A stretch of DNA of 64,000 nt from positions 1-64,000 of the forward strand of contig CAYURI010000001.1 of the NCBI GenBank assembly GCA_964447275.1, written 5' to 3'. The notes under the pieces were generated by a model. The model was given only the letters and a program-made list of their open reading frames with translations, ran no database searches and had not been told where the DNA came from. The position numbers and the translations under genes are program-made. Below are positions 51,605-60,817 of this stretch, piece by piece (the first letter of the stretch is position 1; each line of letters opens with the position of its first letter). This stretch comes from DAOSVX01 sp964447275 (GTDB lineage Bacteria; Bacillota_I; Bacilli_A; RF39; UBA660).

Positions 51605-52800
51605 TATAGCATCTCTTTTTCTATCTTAGCTTTATCACTAATAAGACTTATAAACCTATCAATTTCTTCCTTAGTATTATAAAAATATAAACTTAATCTT
51701 AAAGTATTAACTACTCTTATTTCATCTTTTAAAATCTTCGCACAATGATTACCTGATCTAACACAAATATGATGTTTATTTAAGTAAAAAGCCACATCTT
51801 GACTAAATATTCCTTCAATATTAAAAGCAATAATACTTGAATTGGCATTTTTGTTAATAATATTTACATGATTAATTTTATTCAATTCACTTATTAAATA
51901 ATCTCTTAGGTCTCTTACATGATTTTCAATATTATTAATTCCAATCTTACTAATATATTCAATTGCTTTCCCAAAACCAATTACAGAAGCAATATTAGGG
52001 GTACCTGCTTCTAATCTAGTTGGAAGTTCTTTTAATAAAAACATTCCATCAGTACTAAATGATTCATTCATCCCACCACCTAGATTAACTGGATTTATTT
52101 CTTTTAATAAATCTTCTTTCGCATATAAAACACCAACCCCGGTTGGTCCACACATCTTATGAGCCGAAAATGCTAAGAAATCAATATCTAACTTTCTAAC
52201 ATCAACTTTAATATGAGGAACACTTTGAGCGCCATCAATAACAACTAATACTCCTAAAGAATGGGCATAATTAATTATGGCTTCTAAAGGACGAATGTCC
52301 CCTATGACATTAGTTATATGAGCAATTGATATAACTTTGGTATTAGGAGTTATAGCTTTTTTAACATTTTCAAGCATTACTTCATAATTATTATCTAAAG
52401 GAATATAACTTACTTTAATATTATTATTTTTAATTAATCTAAACCACGGTAAAACATTTGAAGCATGTTCACTTTTAGTAATTAAAACTTCATCACCATT
52501 TTTTAAATGATTTTTAAAGTATCCTTCAACTATTAAATTTAAAGATTCAGTTGTCCCACTAGTAAAAATTATTTCACTATCTTTAGCGGCATTAATGAAT
52601 TCTTTAACTAAATGACGAACATTTTCATATTCAGTATCAGCTTTATAAGACATATCATAATCGCCTCTTTTAACATTAGAAGGATAACAATTATAATATT
52701 CATTCATCTTTTCAATTACTGCTTTTGGCTTTAAAGATGTTGCGGCATTATCAAAATAAATTAAATCGCTATTTAATATTTCAAAATCTTCTCTATACAT
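51604..52800 (-). CDS. sufS: Cysteine desulfurase SufS
   Basis: SufS is a group II PLP cysteine desulfurase that supplies sulfur for Fe-S clusters. The 398 residues show TTESLNLIVEG, VVIDGAQSVPH (Asp of the PLP site), the Schiff-base Lys in FSAHKMCGPTGVG near 215, and the catalytic Cys in RSGNHCAKI near 355. It sits between sufD and sufU. Confidence 0.96.
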   Translation of the reverse strand: MYREDFEILNSDLIYFDNAATSLKPKAVIEKMNEYYNCYPSNVKRGDYDMSYKADTEYENVRHLVKEFINAAKDSEIIFTSGTTESLNLIVEGYFKNHLKNGDEVLITKSEHASNVLPWFRLIKNNNIKVSYIPLDNNYEVMLENVKKAITPNTKVISIAHITNVIGDIRPLEAIINYAHSLGVLVVIDGAQSVPHIKVDVRKLDIDFLAFSAHKMCGPTGVGVLYAKEDLLKEINPVNLGGGMNESFSTDGMFLLKELPTRLEAGTPNIASVIGFGKAIEYISKIGINNIENHVRDLRDYLISELNKINHVNIINKNANSSIIAFNIEGIFSQDVAFYLNKHHICVRSGNHCAKILKDEIRVVNTLRLSLYFYNTKEEIDRFISLISDKAKIEKEML

Positions 52801-52809
52801 ATATTCCTC

Positions 52810-53412
52810 CTAACTGTTTAAAAATCCTTCTTTAATAAGCTTTATGGCTTTTTTTTCACTTATCCCTTTACTCATTAAATAAAATAAACTTGCTTTATCA
52901 ATCATCTTACAAGTAGTGTTATGGTTAGCCATAATATTATTAGTACTAACTTGTAAATTAGGTTTAATTATACTTTCTTCATTATTTAATTTTAATACTT
53001 TTATTTCTTCATTAATTTCATTATTAATCGTATGTTTTTTTACAATAGCATTAGCTTCAATATAAGTTGTTCCTTTTTTTGAAGTTACACCCCGAATACA
53101 AAGATAATTTTTAATATTATTACCATTTAAATTACTTAAGATATTTATTTTGCATGGTTTTAAACATTCAAAGTTATAATGATAATTTAAAGTAGCATTA
53201 TCTTCAATATTAATTATCATATTAATGTTACTAGCAAAATTTTTATTAAAATTATAATAATCTAAACTACTATCTTTGGTAATATTTATTACATAATTAG
53301 CATCGATTTTAGTATTTAATTCTTTAATTACAACATTACCAGTAATATTTATAACTTGATCTTTAGTAGCTAATAAACTTACTTCTTCATCTTTAAAAAA
53401 CAGTGTTTTCAT
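52810..53412 (-). CDS. sufD: Short SufD/SufB-like scaffold protein
   Basis: This 200-residue protein keeps only the beta-helix core and C-terminal part of the SufB/SufD family: KPNLQVSTNNIMANHNTTCKM followed by LFYLMSKGISEKKAIKLI, which matches the SufC-binding end. SufB and SufD usually exceed 400 residues. The start is ATG 53412, one base after the sufC stop. With no sufB in the window it may act as the sole scaffold, as a homodimer with SufC; this is inferred. Confidence 0.78.
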   Translation of the reverse strand: MKTLFFKDEEVSLLATKDQVINITGNVVIKELNTKIDANYVINITKDSSLDYYNFNKNFASNINMIINIEDNATLNYHYNFECLKPCKINILSNLNGNNIKNYLCIRGVTSKKGTTYIEANAIVKKHTINNEINEEIKVLKLNNEESIIKPNLQVSTNNIMANHNTTCKMIDKASLFYLMSKGISEKKAIKLIKEGFLNS

Positions 53413-53413
53413 T

Positions 53414-54169
53414 TTACTTATTCTCACTTGCAGTAAACTCTTTGTAAATATCTGTAAAGCCATGTTTTTCAATTTCCACTGCTAATTTATAAGAACCAGT
53501 TTTAATAATTTTTTTATCTTTTAAAATATGAACATAATCAGGTTTAATATATTTTAATATTTGCGTATGATGGGTAATTATTAAGAGAGAAGCTTGATAC
53601 TTTTTTAAATAATCTTTTAGTGAATTAGCCACTACTTTTAAAGCATCAACATCTAAACCAGAATCAATTTCATCTAAAATAATTAATTTAGGTTTTAAAA
53701 CCCACATATGAAGAAGCTCATTTTTCTTTCTTTCGCCACCACTCATGCCTTCATTAATACCACGATGAATAAATTCTTCGGGAAGTTTTAGCATTTCACA
53801 AATCGTTTTTAGTTCTTCATTGAAAGTAAAGATGGGAATATTTTCGCCTTTAATATCAGAAAGCGCTGTTCTAAGCATTGAAGCATTAGATACACCTTCT
53901 ATTTCCATTGGGTTTTGATTAATTAAATAAAGACCCATTCTACTTCTTTCGGTTGGATTTAAAGCCAAAATATTTTTATCTAAAAAGTTCATGCTACCAT
54001 TTGTAACTTTATAAGAGGAGTCACCAAGAATGACTTTACATATAGTGCTTTTACCAACACCATTAGGTCCCATGATAGCATGGATCTCATTTTGTTTAAT
54101 ATGTAAATTAAAATCAGTTAATATTAAGTTGTCATTTATTTTAACACTTAAATTATCAATTTTTAACAT
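53414..54169 (-). CDS. sufC: Fe-S assembly ATPase SufC
   Basis: SufC is the ABC-type ATPase of the SUF scaffold. The 251 residues have Walker A GPNGVGKST near 35, the SufC-type NQNPMEIEGVSN, signature NEGMSGGERKK near 143, Walker B LIILDEIDSGLD near 165 and the ITHH switch His near 200. I place the start at ATG 54169 (MLKIDNL), after GAGGAATT; ATG 54172 is also possible. Confidence 0.95.
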   Translation of the reverse strand: MLKIDNLSVKINDNLILTDFNLHIKQNEIHAIMGPNGVGKSTICKVILGDSSYKVTNGSMNFLDKNILALNPTERSRMGLYLINQNPMEIEGVSNASMLRTALSDIKGENIPIFTFNEELKTICEMLKLPEEFIHRGINEGMSGGERKKNELLHMWVLKPKLIILDEIDSGLDVDALKVVANSLKDYLKKYQASLLIITHHTQILKYIKPDYVHILKDKKIIKTGSYKLAVEIEKHGFTDIYKEFTASENK

Positions 54170-54206
54170 CATAATTCCTCTTTTCTGGGCTTTATCATAG
54201 CACAAA

Positions 54207-55934
54207 TTACTTAACTTGGAAATATCTTAATACTGAATTAGCAATACTAGTTCCAATTTCATTAATATTATCAACAATCCATTTAGCATCTGCTTTATTA
54301 TCATGATAAGCAATTTCAATTAAAACACCCATTTTAATATTTAGAGGATGAACTTCGCCCATTCGGCCTCTCGCAAACATTACACCTCTACCAACTGTTC
54401 TACCGGATTTTTGATATAAACTGAATAAATCGTTATATATAGTTTGAGCTACAGAGTAAGCTTCACTTATTTCTTCATGAACATAAATTTCCATGCCTTC
54501 CATATTATGACCAGCACTACCATTAGAGTGAATGGCTAAATGTAGATCTGATTTAACATCACGGCTTTCAGTAAGCCATATTTTCATATTTTCATCAGGA
54601 TTATTACGATATACTTTTATACCATTTGCTTTTAATATTTCTTCGACAACATCAGTAACTTTATTCATCATTTCTCTTTCATTAGTATAACCAACACTTT
54701 TAACCCCAATATTAGACTTTTGGTTAGATGGTGATAAATAAACAACTGGTACTTTATCAGCAATTTTAATATCAAAAGTCGTTGTAATACTATTATTCAT
54801 GTTTTCTTTTATTGCTACTGCTGTTAAGATTACATCATTATTAATTGTAAGTGGTTCAGTATACATAGAACCATATACTAAAGGATCTTTACCATCTAGA
54901 CTATACATGATTTTAGCTCCTAAAGTATTAGTGTATAAGTTAAACTTACTACCAGGCTTTAAACTAGCAAAATCAACATCTGTATAGACTTCTTCAACTG
55001 GACTTTTTTTGCCAATTGTTATTGCAACAGTGTCACTACGATATATCTCTTTATAATCTTTATAACCAGCAACCAACTCTAAAGTATAAGTTGTATCTTC
55101 TTCAAAAAAATTAATATTTAATTCAGTTTCTTTTTCAGTAATACCAATAATGCGATTTAATTTATTACCTTTATTAGTATTTTTATAAACATAAAGTAAA
55201 ATAGAATCAGCATTAGCTCCACCTTTATAACTAAAGATAAAATTATTCCAACTAACATTAGCTGTTACTGGACTTAGAATTTCAATGTTACCAATAATAA
55301 CTGTATTAATATAAAAGTTAAAAGAACTAATTTTTTGGTTGTTCCCATTAACAATGATGGCACTTAAACGTCCTGAATAATTAGCAATTAAATCATAAGG
55401 GATTTCGTTTATTTGGTCAGTAATATCTTGTTCATAAATTAAATTACTACCATTTTTTATTTGTAACTTGTAATTTTCTTTTGTAAAGTCACCATCAATA
55501 ATAATGGGATACATAGTATCTTTTTGGACATAAATACTATTTGATTTATTAAAAGATGGACTATTCCAAGTAAAAGTATAGGTGTTACTTGCTTCTAATT
55601 CATTTTTATCATCATGAATAGCAATAACTTTTACTTTTAAAGGTTTTAAATAATAATAATTTAAATCTTTAATAATCCCTTCATTAGTATCATATTTTTT
55701 ATCAACTAAAACGCTGTTATCTTCATCATAAACAATTACTTCATAGTTTTTGGCATAAAAGTTTTTTTCTACTTTAAAGATAACTTCACCAGAAGCCTCT
55801 TCAACTTTTAAGATTTTAAATGGTTTTAAACGGTGATCACCAATTTTTAAAAAGCCAATATAAAAACATAAAGAAAATAATAATATTCCGATAACAAATA
55901 AAGCAATAATAATATTATTTTTCTTTATGTACAT
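54207..55934 (-). CDS. Membrane-anchored N-acetylmuramoyl-L-alanine amidase (Amidase_3)
   Basis: This 575-residue cell wall amidase has a membrane helix at about 9-29 that anchors the rest outside. Beta-sandwich (FN3/Ig-like) domains follow (35-310). Next is a chitobiase-like domain (about 320-395, SLDGKDPLVYGSMYTEP), then an Amidase_3 domain (about 397-575). The catalytic domain has VVYLSPSNQ where most members have LDPGHGG, then NERE, HLAIHSNG (zinc His) and VLIEIAYHD (catalytic Glu). The SPSNQ variant is known in Clostridia and related Gram-positives. It lies just before sufC. Confidence 0.85.
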   Translation of the reverse strand: MYIKKNNIIIALFVIGILLFSLCFYIGFLKIGDHRLKPFKILKVEEASGEVIFKVEKNFYAKNYEVIVYDEDNSVLVDKKYDTNEGIIKDLNYYYLKPLKVKVIAIHDDKNELEASNTYTFTWNSPSFNKSNSIYVQKDTMYPIIIDGDFTKENYKLQIKNGSNLIYEQDITDQINEIPYDLIANYSGRLSAIIVNGNNQKISSFNFYINTVIIGNIEILSPVTANVSWNNFIFSYKGGANADSILLYVYKNTNKGNKLNRIIGITEKETELNINFFEEDTTYTLELVAGYKDYKEIYRSDTVAITIGKKSPVEEVYTDVDFASLKPGSKFNLYTNTLGAKIMYSLDGKDPLVYGSMYTEPLTINNDVILTAVAIKENMNNSITTTFDIKIADKVPVVYLSPSNQKSNIGVKSVGYTNEREMMNKVTDVVEEILKANGIKVYRNNPDENMKIWLTESRDVKSDLHLAIHSNGSAGHNMEGMEIYVHEEISEAYSVAQTIYNDLFSLYQKSGRTVGRGVMFARGRMGEVHPLNIKMGVLIEIAYHDNKADAKWIVDNINEIGTSIANSVLRYFQVK

Positions 55935-55946
55935 ATGAACTCCTTT

Positions 55947-57257
55947 TTATTTTTCTTTAATACTTTTAAATACCTTTTTCCATAAATCTTTAGAAGAATA
56001 ATTTAAAATGCCAATTTTATATACTCTAAGGCCATATTCAAATAATAAGTAAATAACAATAATTAAAGCCGCTAAAGATATTAACATATCCCAAATTGTT
56101 ACTTGACCAAGAAAATATAAGATTGGCGATAACATTGAGGATATAAATGGTATATAGGAAGCAATTTTAATAAACACACTGCCTTCAAACATACTAGCCA
56201 TAATTGCTAAATAATAGCCCGCTACGCAAATAATCATTAAAGGCCCTTGAAGTTGTTGGTAATCTTCAATAGATGTTGTCATAGAGGCTAAAATGCCCGC
56301 TAAAAGTGAATATGCGACAAAGGAAAGCAAGAATAGTAAAACAATCACAAGAATCGCTGGAACAATATTATCTAATACCCCATAACTTTTTATGACTTCT
56401 AAAACATTATTAATCGTTTCGCTTGTTCCTAAAGAAAAACTACCACCTAAAGCTTTCTTAAGTAATAATCCACCACCAAAGTAAGCTATAAATAAACAGC
56501 CTTGAATCAAAACAAATAAAGTTGAACCAATAATTTTACTAAAGAAGTGAACTTTAGGAGGTACACTGGAAATAATTATTTCCATTCCCCTTGTGGTTTT
56601 CTCTTCATTAATATCCGCCCCAATAAATTGAATTAACATCACAATTAACATAAAGAAAGGAATGATAAACAATGGTACTATTATTGCACCAAGAGTTTCT
56701 CTTGCACTACTGTACTCATCAATTTCCGTACTTAAATAAGTTCTTTCTATTTTAATTGGACTTAACAATGCTGCTTTTTCATCATTAGTTAAACTACTAT
56801 TATTTAAATAAATAATGGTTTTTGAACTACTTAAAGATGATTCAATTAATTGATATGTTAAAGCATCAAGATTTTCGTAACTAATAATTTCTCCTGTAAT
56901 ATTATAAGCTTCACTATTAACAATAACTAAAGCATCTTTTTTATGTTCTTTTAAGTCTTCTTTAACACCTTTTATATCATCAGTATACTTAATCACATAA
57001 TTATCAATACTAGCACTTTTCATATAGCCTTCTAAATAGCTTTTAACAGTCGTATAACTAGTATTATCACCATTTATATAAATAGTATTAGCTTTATCAA
57101 AATCGCCACCAAAATACTTGACAATACTATTTAAATTGATAATGCCAACAATTAAAATTAATAAAATAACATTAGTTATTTTAAACCATTTAGTTTTAAT
57201 CTTTTTATCTAAACAAGCTTTAATTAAATATTTTATTTTACTTTTCATAACTTTCAC
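55947..57257 (-). CDS. ABC-2 type exporter permease (NatB-like)
   Basis: This 436-residue permease of the ABC-2 family has a first helix (about 22-42), a large extracellular loop (50-185) and five to six C-terminal helices (190-420). The RGMEIIISSVPPKVHFFSKII coupling segment near 225 is typical of NatB-like permeases. It starts inside the end of the ATPase gene (20-base overlap), so the two form one exporter. The substrate (sodium, drug or peptide) is unknown. Confidence 0.85.
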   Translation of the reverse strand: MKVMKSKIKYLIKACLDKKIKTKWFKITNVILLILIVGIINLNSIVKYFGGDFDKANTIYINGDNTSYTTVKSYLEGYMKSASIDNYVIKYTDDIKGVKEDLKEHKKDALVIVNSEAYNITGEIISYENLDALTYQLIESSLSSSKTIIYLNNSSLTNDEKAALLSPIKIERTYLSTEIDEYSSARETLGAIIVPLFIIPFFMLIVMLIQFIGADINEEKTTRGMEIIISSVPPKVHFFSKIIGSTLFVLIQGCLFIAYFGGGLLLKKALGGSFSLGTSETINNVLEVIKSYGVLDNIVPAILVIVLLFLLSFVAYSLLAGILASMTTSIEDYQQLQGPLMIICVAGYYLAIMASMFEGSVFIKIASYIPFISSMLSPILYFLGQVTIWDMLISLAALIIVIYLLFEYGLRVYKIGILNYSSKDLWKKVFKSIKEK

Positions 57258-58137
57258 CTACTACTTCAATAAATATTTCATTTAAAGATGGTTCTTCAAC
57301 CTCAAACTTAGTAACATTTTTACATTTAGCTATGTATTTAAATACTTTTTCCACAACACTAACATCTTTTATACTAACAAGATATTCTAAATTATCTTTA
57401 TTAACTTTAAGGACCCCGGGGATCTTTTTTAATGCTTCTTTATCAACATCCCCAATAATTTTAATATTTTTCTTACGATAATCTTCTTTAATCTTTTTTA
57501 AGTCCCCTGATAAAACGCTTTTGCCATTTACCAAAATAACTAACTTTTCACAAAATTGCTCAATATGTTCCAACTGATGAGTAGAAAATATTATCATGCA
57601 GCCCGCTTCTTTATATTCTCTAATCACATTTTTAAATAACTCGGTATTAATTGGATCTAAACCACTAAAAGGTTCATCTAAAATTAATAATTTAGGTTTA
57701 TTTAAAATCGCCATAATAAATTGAATCTTTTGTTGATTTCCTTTACTAAGTTCTTTAATTTTACGATCTAAATATTCGGTAATATTAAACTTTTTTAGTA
57801 ATTCATCCAGTCTTTTTAAAATCGCTTCTTTATCCACGCCTTTTAAAGCGCCATAAAATAAAGCTTGTTCTTTAACAGTTAATTTTAATAAAAGACTTCT
57901 TTCTTCAGTAACGAAACCAATCTTATCAGTAACACTGTAATCAATTGGTTTACCATTTAATAAAACTTCACCATTATTTTTATCAAGTAACCCAAGAATC
58001 ATTCTGAAAGTCGTTGTTTTACCAGCACCATTAACACCTAATAAACCAAATATTTCCCCTTCTTTAATTTCAAAAGATAAGTCATCTACAGCTAAAAAAT
58101 TGCCATAGTATTTCGTTATATGTTCTACCTTTAACAT
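57238..58137 (-). CDS. ABC exporter ATPase (NatA-like)
   Basis: This 299-residue ATPase energises the permease at 55947. It has Walker A GVNGAGKTT near 38, Q-loop GFVTEERSLL, signature ELSKGNQQKIQ near 134, Walker B LLILDEPFSGLDP near 153 and the STHQLEHIE switch. The C-terminal extension (about 215-299) is usual for NatA-like proteins. The start is ATG 58137, after AAGGTGG; a Met 15 bases upstream overlaps that site. Confidence 0.93.
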   Translation of the reverse strand: MLKVEHITKYYGNFLAVDDLSFEIKEGEIFGLLGVNGAGKTTTFRMILGLLDKNNGEVLLNGKPIDYSVTDKIGFVTEERSLLLKLTVKEQALFYGALKGVDKEAILKRLDELLKKFNITEYLDRKIKELSKGNQQKIQFIMAILNKPKLLILDEPFSGLDPINTELFKNVIREYKEAGCMIIFSTHQLEHIEQFCEKLVILVNGKSVLSGDLKKIKEDYRKKNIKIIGDVDKEALKKIPGVLKVNKDNLEYLVSIKDVSVVEKVFKYIAKCKNVTKFEVEEPSLNEIFIEVVGESYEK

Positions 58138-58174
58138 TTTTACCACCTTCATTTATTATAAACCAAAAGCAAAG

Positions 58175-58199
58175 AAAAATCACTATAAAGTAGTGATTT
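58175..58199 (-). terminator. Terminator after the glycine-rich pilin-like gene
   Basis: AAATCACTA and TAGTGATTT pair around a 5-base loop, followed on the minus strand by T. The upstream stop codon is at its edge. Confidence 0.75.
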
Positions 58200-59730
58200 A
58201 ACTATTTCTTATTACAACAATTCCTTTTACTCCGGAGCCACCAGTTGAAGCGCCGTTCCATCCGGCACCACCTGCACCACCACAACCCGTATTTGAACCG
58301 CTGCAGCCAGCACCATTACCACCAAATGCACCAGATACGCCGCCTGTCATTCCTGGGCCACCGCCACCGCCACCCGCATAAGGAGTTATTCCTAAGTTGC
58401 AGCCAGCTGTTGTTCCTTGATTAAATTCACAAGTTGTAACGCCTGAACCGGCCCCACCACTTGATTCCCCACGGCCATTAGCCCCGCCGGAACCACCATA
58501 TGATCCACCGCCACCAGAATTAGCTGGCGAACAATTACAACCACCGGCGCCACCGCCAGAGCCGCCATGAGCTCCATTATGATCGCCTGTTCCATAACCA
58601 CCAACTGCCGATTGACTAAAGGCTGTTGATGTTCCACCATTTGAGGCTGCTCCGCCTCCGCCTCCAATTGTTACTGTATAATCAGCATTAATCGTTAAAA
58701 CAATATCTTGGGCATAAGCAGTATGGCCTCCGCCTCCGCCTCCGCCACCATGCCAATCTCCAGAACTAGTTGATGCTCCGCCGCCGCCGCCGCCGACCAA
58801 ATAAGCATCAATAGTCATAGCAACTAGAGGTCTAAAGACACCACTATTTAAAAACTTAACTCGCCAGTTACCATTGCCATCATTTAAAACTAAAAAGTCT
58901 GTTCCTGGTGTAGCTGCCACACCACCAATTTTATAAGTAAACATAGCATCATAAGCATAAAATTGAGCAGTAATGGTGGTGTTTTCAGTTCCCATCATAA
59001 ACTTGGTCCCATTCATAGCGCTTTCTGCGCCAGAAATAAGCCAACCAGTAAAAACATAGCCAATTTTGGTTGGATTAGTAATAGTTACTTCTTGTTTATA
59101 GGCTAATACTTGAGGTGTTACTCCACTCCATGTCCCACCATTAGCGTTAATAGTTAATTTATGATATGTAGTAGAAGAAAAGTTATAACCACCAGCATAT
59201 GGATAATAAACAACGATTGGATAAGTATTTCCCTTGCTATCATAAATATTTAATTCAAGTTTTAATAAACTATCATATTTATAATCATAAGAAGAATTAG
59301 CTGGATCAAAATATCTTGTTGTATATGCTAAGTCATCAAAACTTCCCAAATATCCAGTTTCATCTTTTTCTGGTGTTTGTCTAATATCTCCCATTATCGT
59401 ATTACCACCAGAATCTTTTTTAACCACGCTTAAAACTTTATTATCATTTTGAATCTTTATTTCCAAATAACTACCACTAGCAAAAGTGATTTTTAAACAA
59501 GTATTAGTAGAGTCACAAGTTTCAATTAAATCGACTTGTTCTTCCATTAAAATATTTTGAATTTTTTTGGTAATAACTGTAGCAGCCACCTTATATTCAA
59601 CTTTACTTGTATTACCTAAGTCTTGATATTTAAGTTCAATTAATAATTGAAATAAAAAAACTACCACAATCGAAATTAATGCGATTGATACAATAAGTTC
59701 AATTAAAGTTAGCCCTTTATTCTTCTTCAT
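58198..59730 (-). CDS. Prepilin-like protein with InlB-type repeat and glycine-rich domain
   Basis: This 510-residue surface protein is of unusual layout. Residues 1-32 are a type IV prepilin signal and helix (MKKNKGLTLIELIVSIALIS; cleavage before Leu7 with Glu5 of the mature chain). A pilin-like region follows (33-185), then an InlB-type beta repeat (about 190-258; GYVFTGWLISG). Last comes a glycine-rich domain (about 300-510; YLVGGGGGGAS, runs of Gly, four Cys near the end). It would be processed by prepilin peptidase and shown on the surface. The glycine-rich part is GC-richer than its surroundings. Confidence 0.72.
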   Translation of the reverse strand: MKKNKGLTLIELIVSIALISIVVVFLFQLLIELKYQDLGNTSKVEYKVAATVITKKIQNILMEEQVDLIETCDSTNTCLKITFASGSYLEIKIQNDNKVLSVVKKDSGGNTIMGDIRQTPEKDETGYLGSFDDLAYTTRYFDPANSSYDYKYDSLLKLELNIYDSKGNTYPIVVYYPYAGGYNFSSTTYHKLTINANGGTWSGVTPQVLAYKQEVTITNPTKIGYVFTGWLISGAESAMNGTKFMMGTENTTITAQFYAYDAMFTYKIGGVAATPGTDFLVLNDGNGNWRVKFLNSGVFRPLVAMTIDAYLVGGGGGGASTSSGDWHGGGGGGGGHTAYAQDIVLTINADYTVTIGGGGGAASNGGTSTAFSQSAVGGYGTGDHNGAHGGSGGGAGGCNCSPANSGGGGSYGGSGGANGRGESSGGAGSGVTTCEFNQGTTAGCNLGITPYAGGGGGGPGMTGGVSGAFGGNGAGCSGSNTGCGGAGGAGWNGASTGGSGVKGIVVIRNS

Positions 59731-59750
59731 AAGTCCTCTATTCTATTTTT

Positions 59751-59779
59751 ATTATATCTTTTTATCTTTTTATAGTCAA
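59751..59779 (-). promoter_or_regulatory. Promoter of the glycine-rich pilin-like gene
   Basis: TTGACT (59774-59779) and TATAAT (59751-59756) are 17 bases apart on the minus strand, near consensus. Confidence 0.8.
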
Positions 59780-59804
59780 TAACGGAAAAAAGTTTATAAA
59801 ATTC

Positions 59805-59833
59805 TTGAATTAAAAATTATAATGTTATATAAT
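59805..59833 (+). promoter_or_regulatory. tRNA-Arg promoter
   Basis: TTGAAT (59805-59810) and TATAAT (59828-59833) are 17 bases apart, 13 bases before the tRNA. Confidence 0.8.
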
Positions 59834-59846
59834 CTTACTTGTGTAT

Positions 59847-59920
59847 GTCCTGGTAGCTCAGTTGGATAGAGCATATGCCTTCTAAGCATACGGTCGGGGG
59901 TTCGAGCCCCTCCCAGGACG
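59847..59920 (+). tRNA. tRNA-Arg(TCT)
   Basis: The acceptor GTCCTGG pairs with CCAGGAC. The D-arm has GCTC/GAGC, and anticodon stem TATGC/GCATA encloses CTTCTAA, giving anticodon TCT. The T-arm loop is TTCGAGC. CCA is encoded at 59921-59923. Confidence 0.97.
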
Positions 59921-59934
59921 CCATTAAAAAAAAT

Positions 59935-59961
59935 AACTTAGATTTAATTCTAAGTTTTTTT
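59935..59961 (+). terminator. Terminator after tRNA-Arg
   Basis: AACTTAGA and TCTAAGTT pair around TTTAAT, followed by seven T. Confidence 0.85.
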
Positions 59962-59968
59962 ATTTAAA

Positions 59969-59989
59969 TAAAAAGAGCCTTAAGCTCTT
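59969..59989 (-). terminator. Terminator after efp
   Basis: On the minus strand, AAGAGC and GCTCTT pair around TTAAG, followed by T. The efp stop codon is in the loop. Confidence 0.75.
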
Positions 59990-60540
59990 CCATTATATTT
60001 ACCATCTCTAGTTGAGATTATAATTGTATCACCTTCATTAATAAACAAAGGGACTTTTAAAGTATAACCAGTTTCAACTTTCGCATCTTTCATTGCATTG
60101 GTGGTGGTATTACCTTTAACTGCTGCACTGGTTTCAGTAACAACATATTCCATCTTTTCTGGTAAATCAACCCCAATAATTTCATTATTAAAATAAGAAA
60201 TAGTAATTTCCATATTTTCTTTTAAGTACTTAATTTCTTCTTTTAGTTTACTTTCCGGTACTGATGTTTGATCATAAGTATTATTATCCATAAAAATATA
60301 GTCTGATCCAGTATTATATAAATATTGCATCTTCTTTTTATCAATATGAGCTTTTTCAATCTTAATATTAGTATTATAAGTATCCTCAGTAATTGATCCA
60401 GTCTTTAAATTCTTTAATTTAATTCTAACAAAGGCTGTTCCTTTACCTGGTTTAACATGTTGAAAATCTACTATTAAACAAAGGTTACCATCCATCATAA
60501 TCGTCATACCATTTTTAATATCATTTATGTTAATATTCAT
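59980..60540 (-). CDS. efp: Elongation factor P
   Basis: EF-P relieves ribosome stalling at polyproline. The 186 residues have the KOW-like domain 1 with HVKPGKGTAFVR (the modifiable Lys32 position), OB domain 2 near 68-130, and domain 3 ending GDTIIISTRDGKYNGRA. The length is normal. No EF-P modification genes are in the window. Confidence 0.97.
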   Translation of the reverse strand: MNININDIKNGMTIMMDGNLCLIVDFQHVKPGKGTAFVRIKLKNLKTGSITEDTYNTNIKIEKAHIDKKKMQYLYNTGSDYIFMDNNTYDQTSVPESKLKEEIKYLKENMEITISYFNNEIIGVDLPEKMEYVVTETSAAVKGNTTTNAMKDAKVETGYTLKVPLFINEGDTIIISTRDGKYNGRA

Positions 60541-60568
60541 TTGTATCGCTTCCTTTTATTTTGAATTA

Positions 60569-60733
60569 TTATTTCTTTTCCTTGTGATTTGTATGTTTAC
60601 GACATTTAGGGCAATAACGAGTTAATTCCATTCGATCTGGAGTATTTTTCTTATTTTTACTTGTTACTCTACTTTCATTTTTGCAATCTTGACATACCAT
60701 TGTTACAAATATTCTGTTTTCACTTTTTGCCAT
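60569..60733 (-). CDS. rpmG: Ribosomal protein L33
   Basis: This 54-residue bL33 begins MAKSENRIFVTMVCQDC and ends HKEKK. The four Cys of the zinc site are present (CQDC at 14-17 and CPKC at 41-44), the zinc-binding C+ form. GGAGGAAACTATA precedes the ATG at 60733. It is a real gene, easily missed because it is short. It lies between nfo and efp on the same strand. Confidence 0.95.
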   Translation of the reverse strand: MAKSENRIFVTMVCQDCKNESRVTSKNKKNTPDRMELTRYCPKCRKHTNHKEKK

Positions 60734-60793
60734 TATAGTTTCCTCCTTTGACTTCGCTTGTAATTATACCAAATTATTATTATTTTTCAAACA

Positions 60794-60817
60794 AAAATAG
60801 TAATTAAATACTATTTT
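60794..60817 (-). terminator. Terminator after nfo
   Basis: AAAATAGTA and TACTATTTT pair around a 6-base loop; the nfo stop codon is in the loop. The T tail is short. Confidence 0.65.

Noticed and set aside
58392..58667. Second frame in the glycine-rich region, and the glycine codon runs as a tandem repeat array
   Set aside because: The frame is a shadow of low-complexity codons. The repeats are irregular Gly codons, not DNA repeats of fixed unit.
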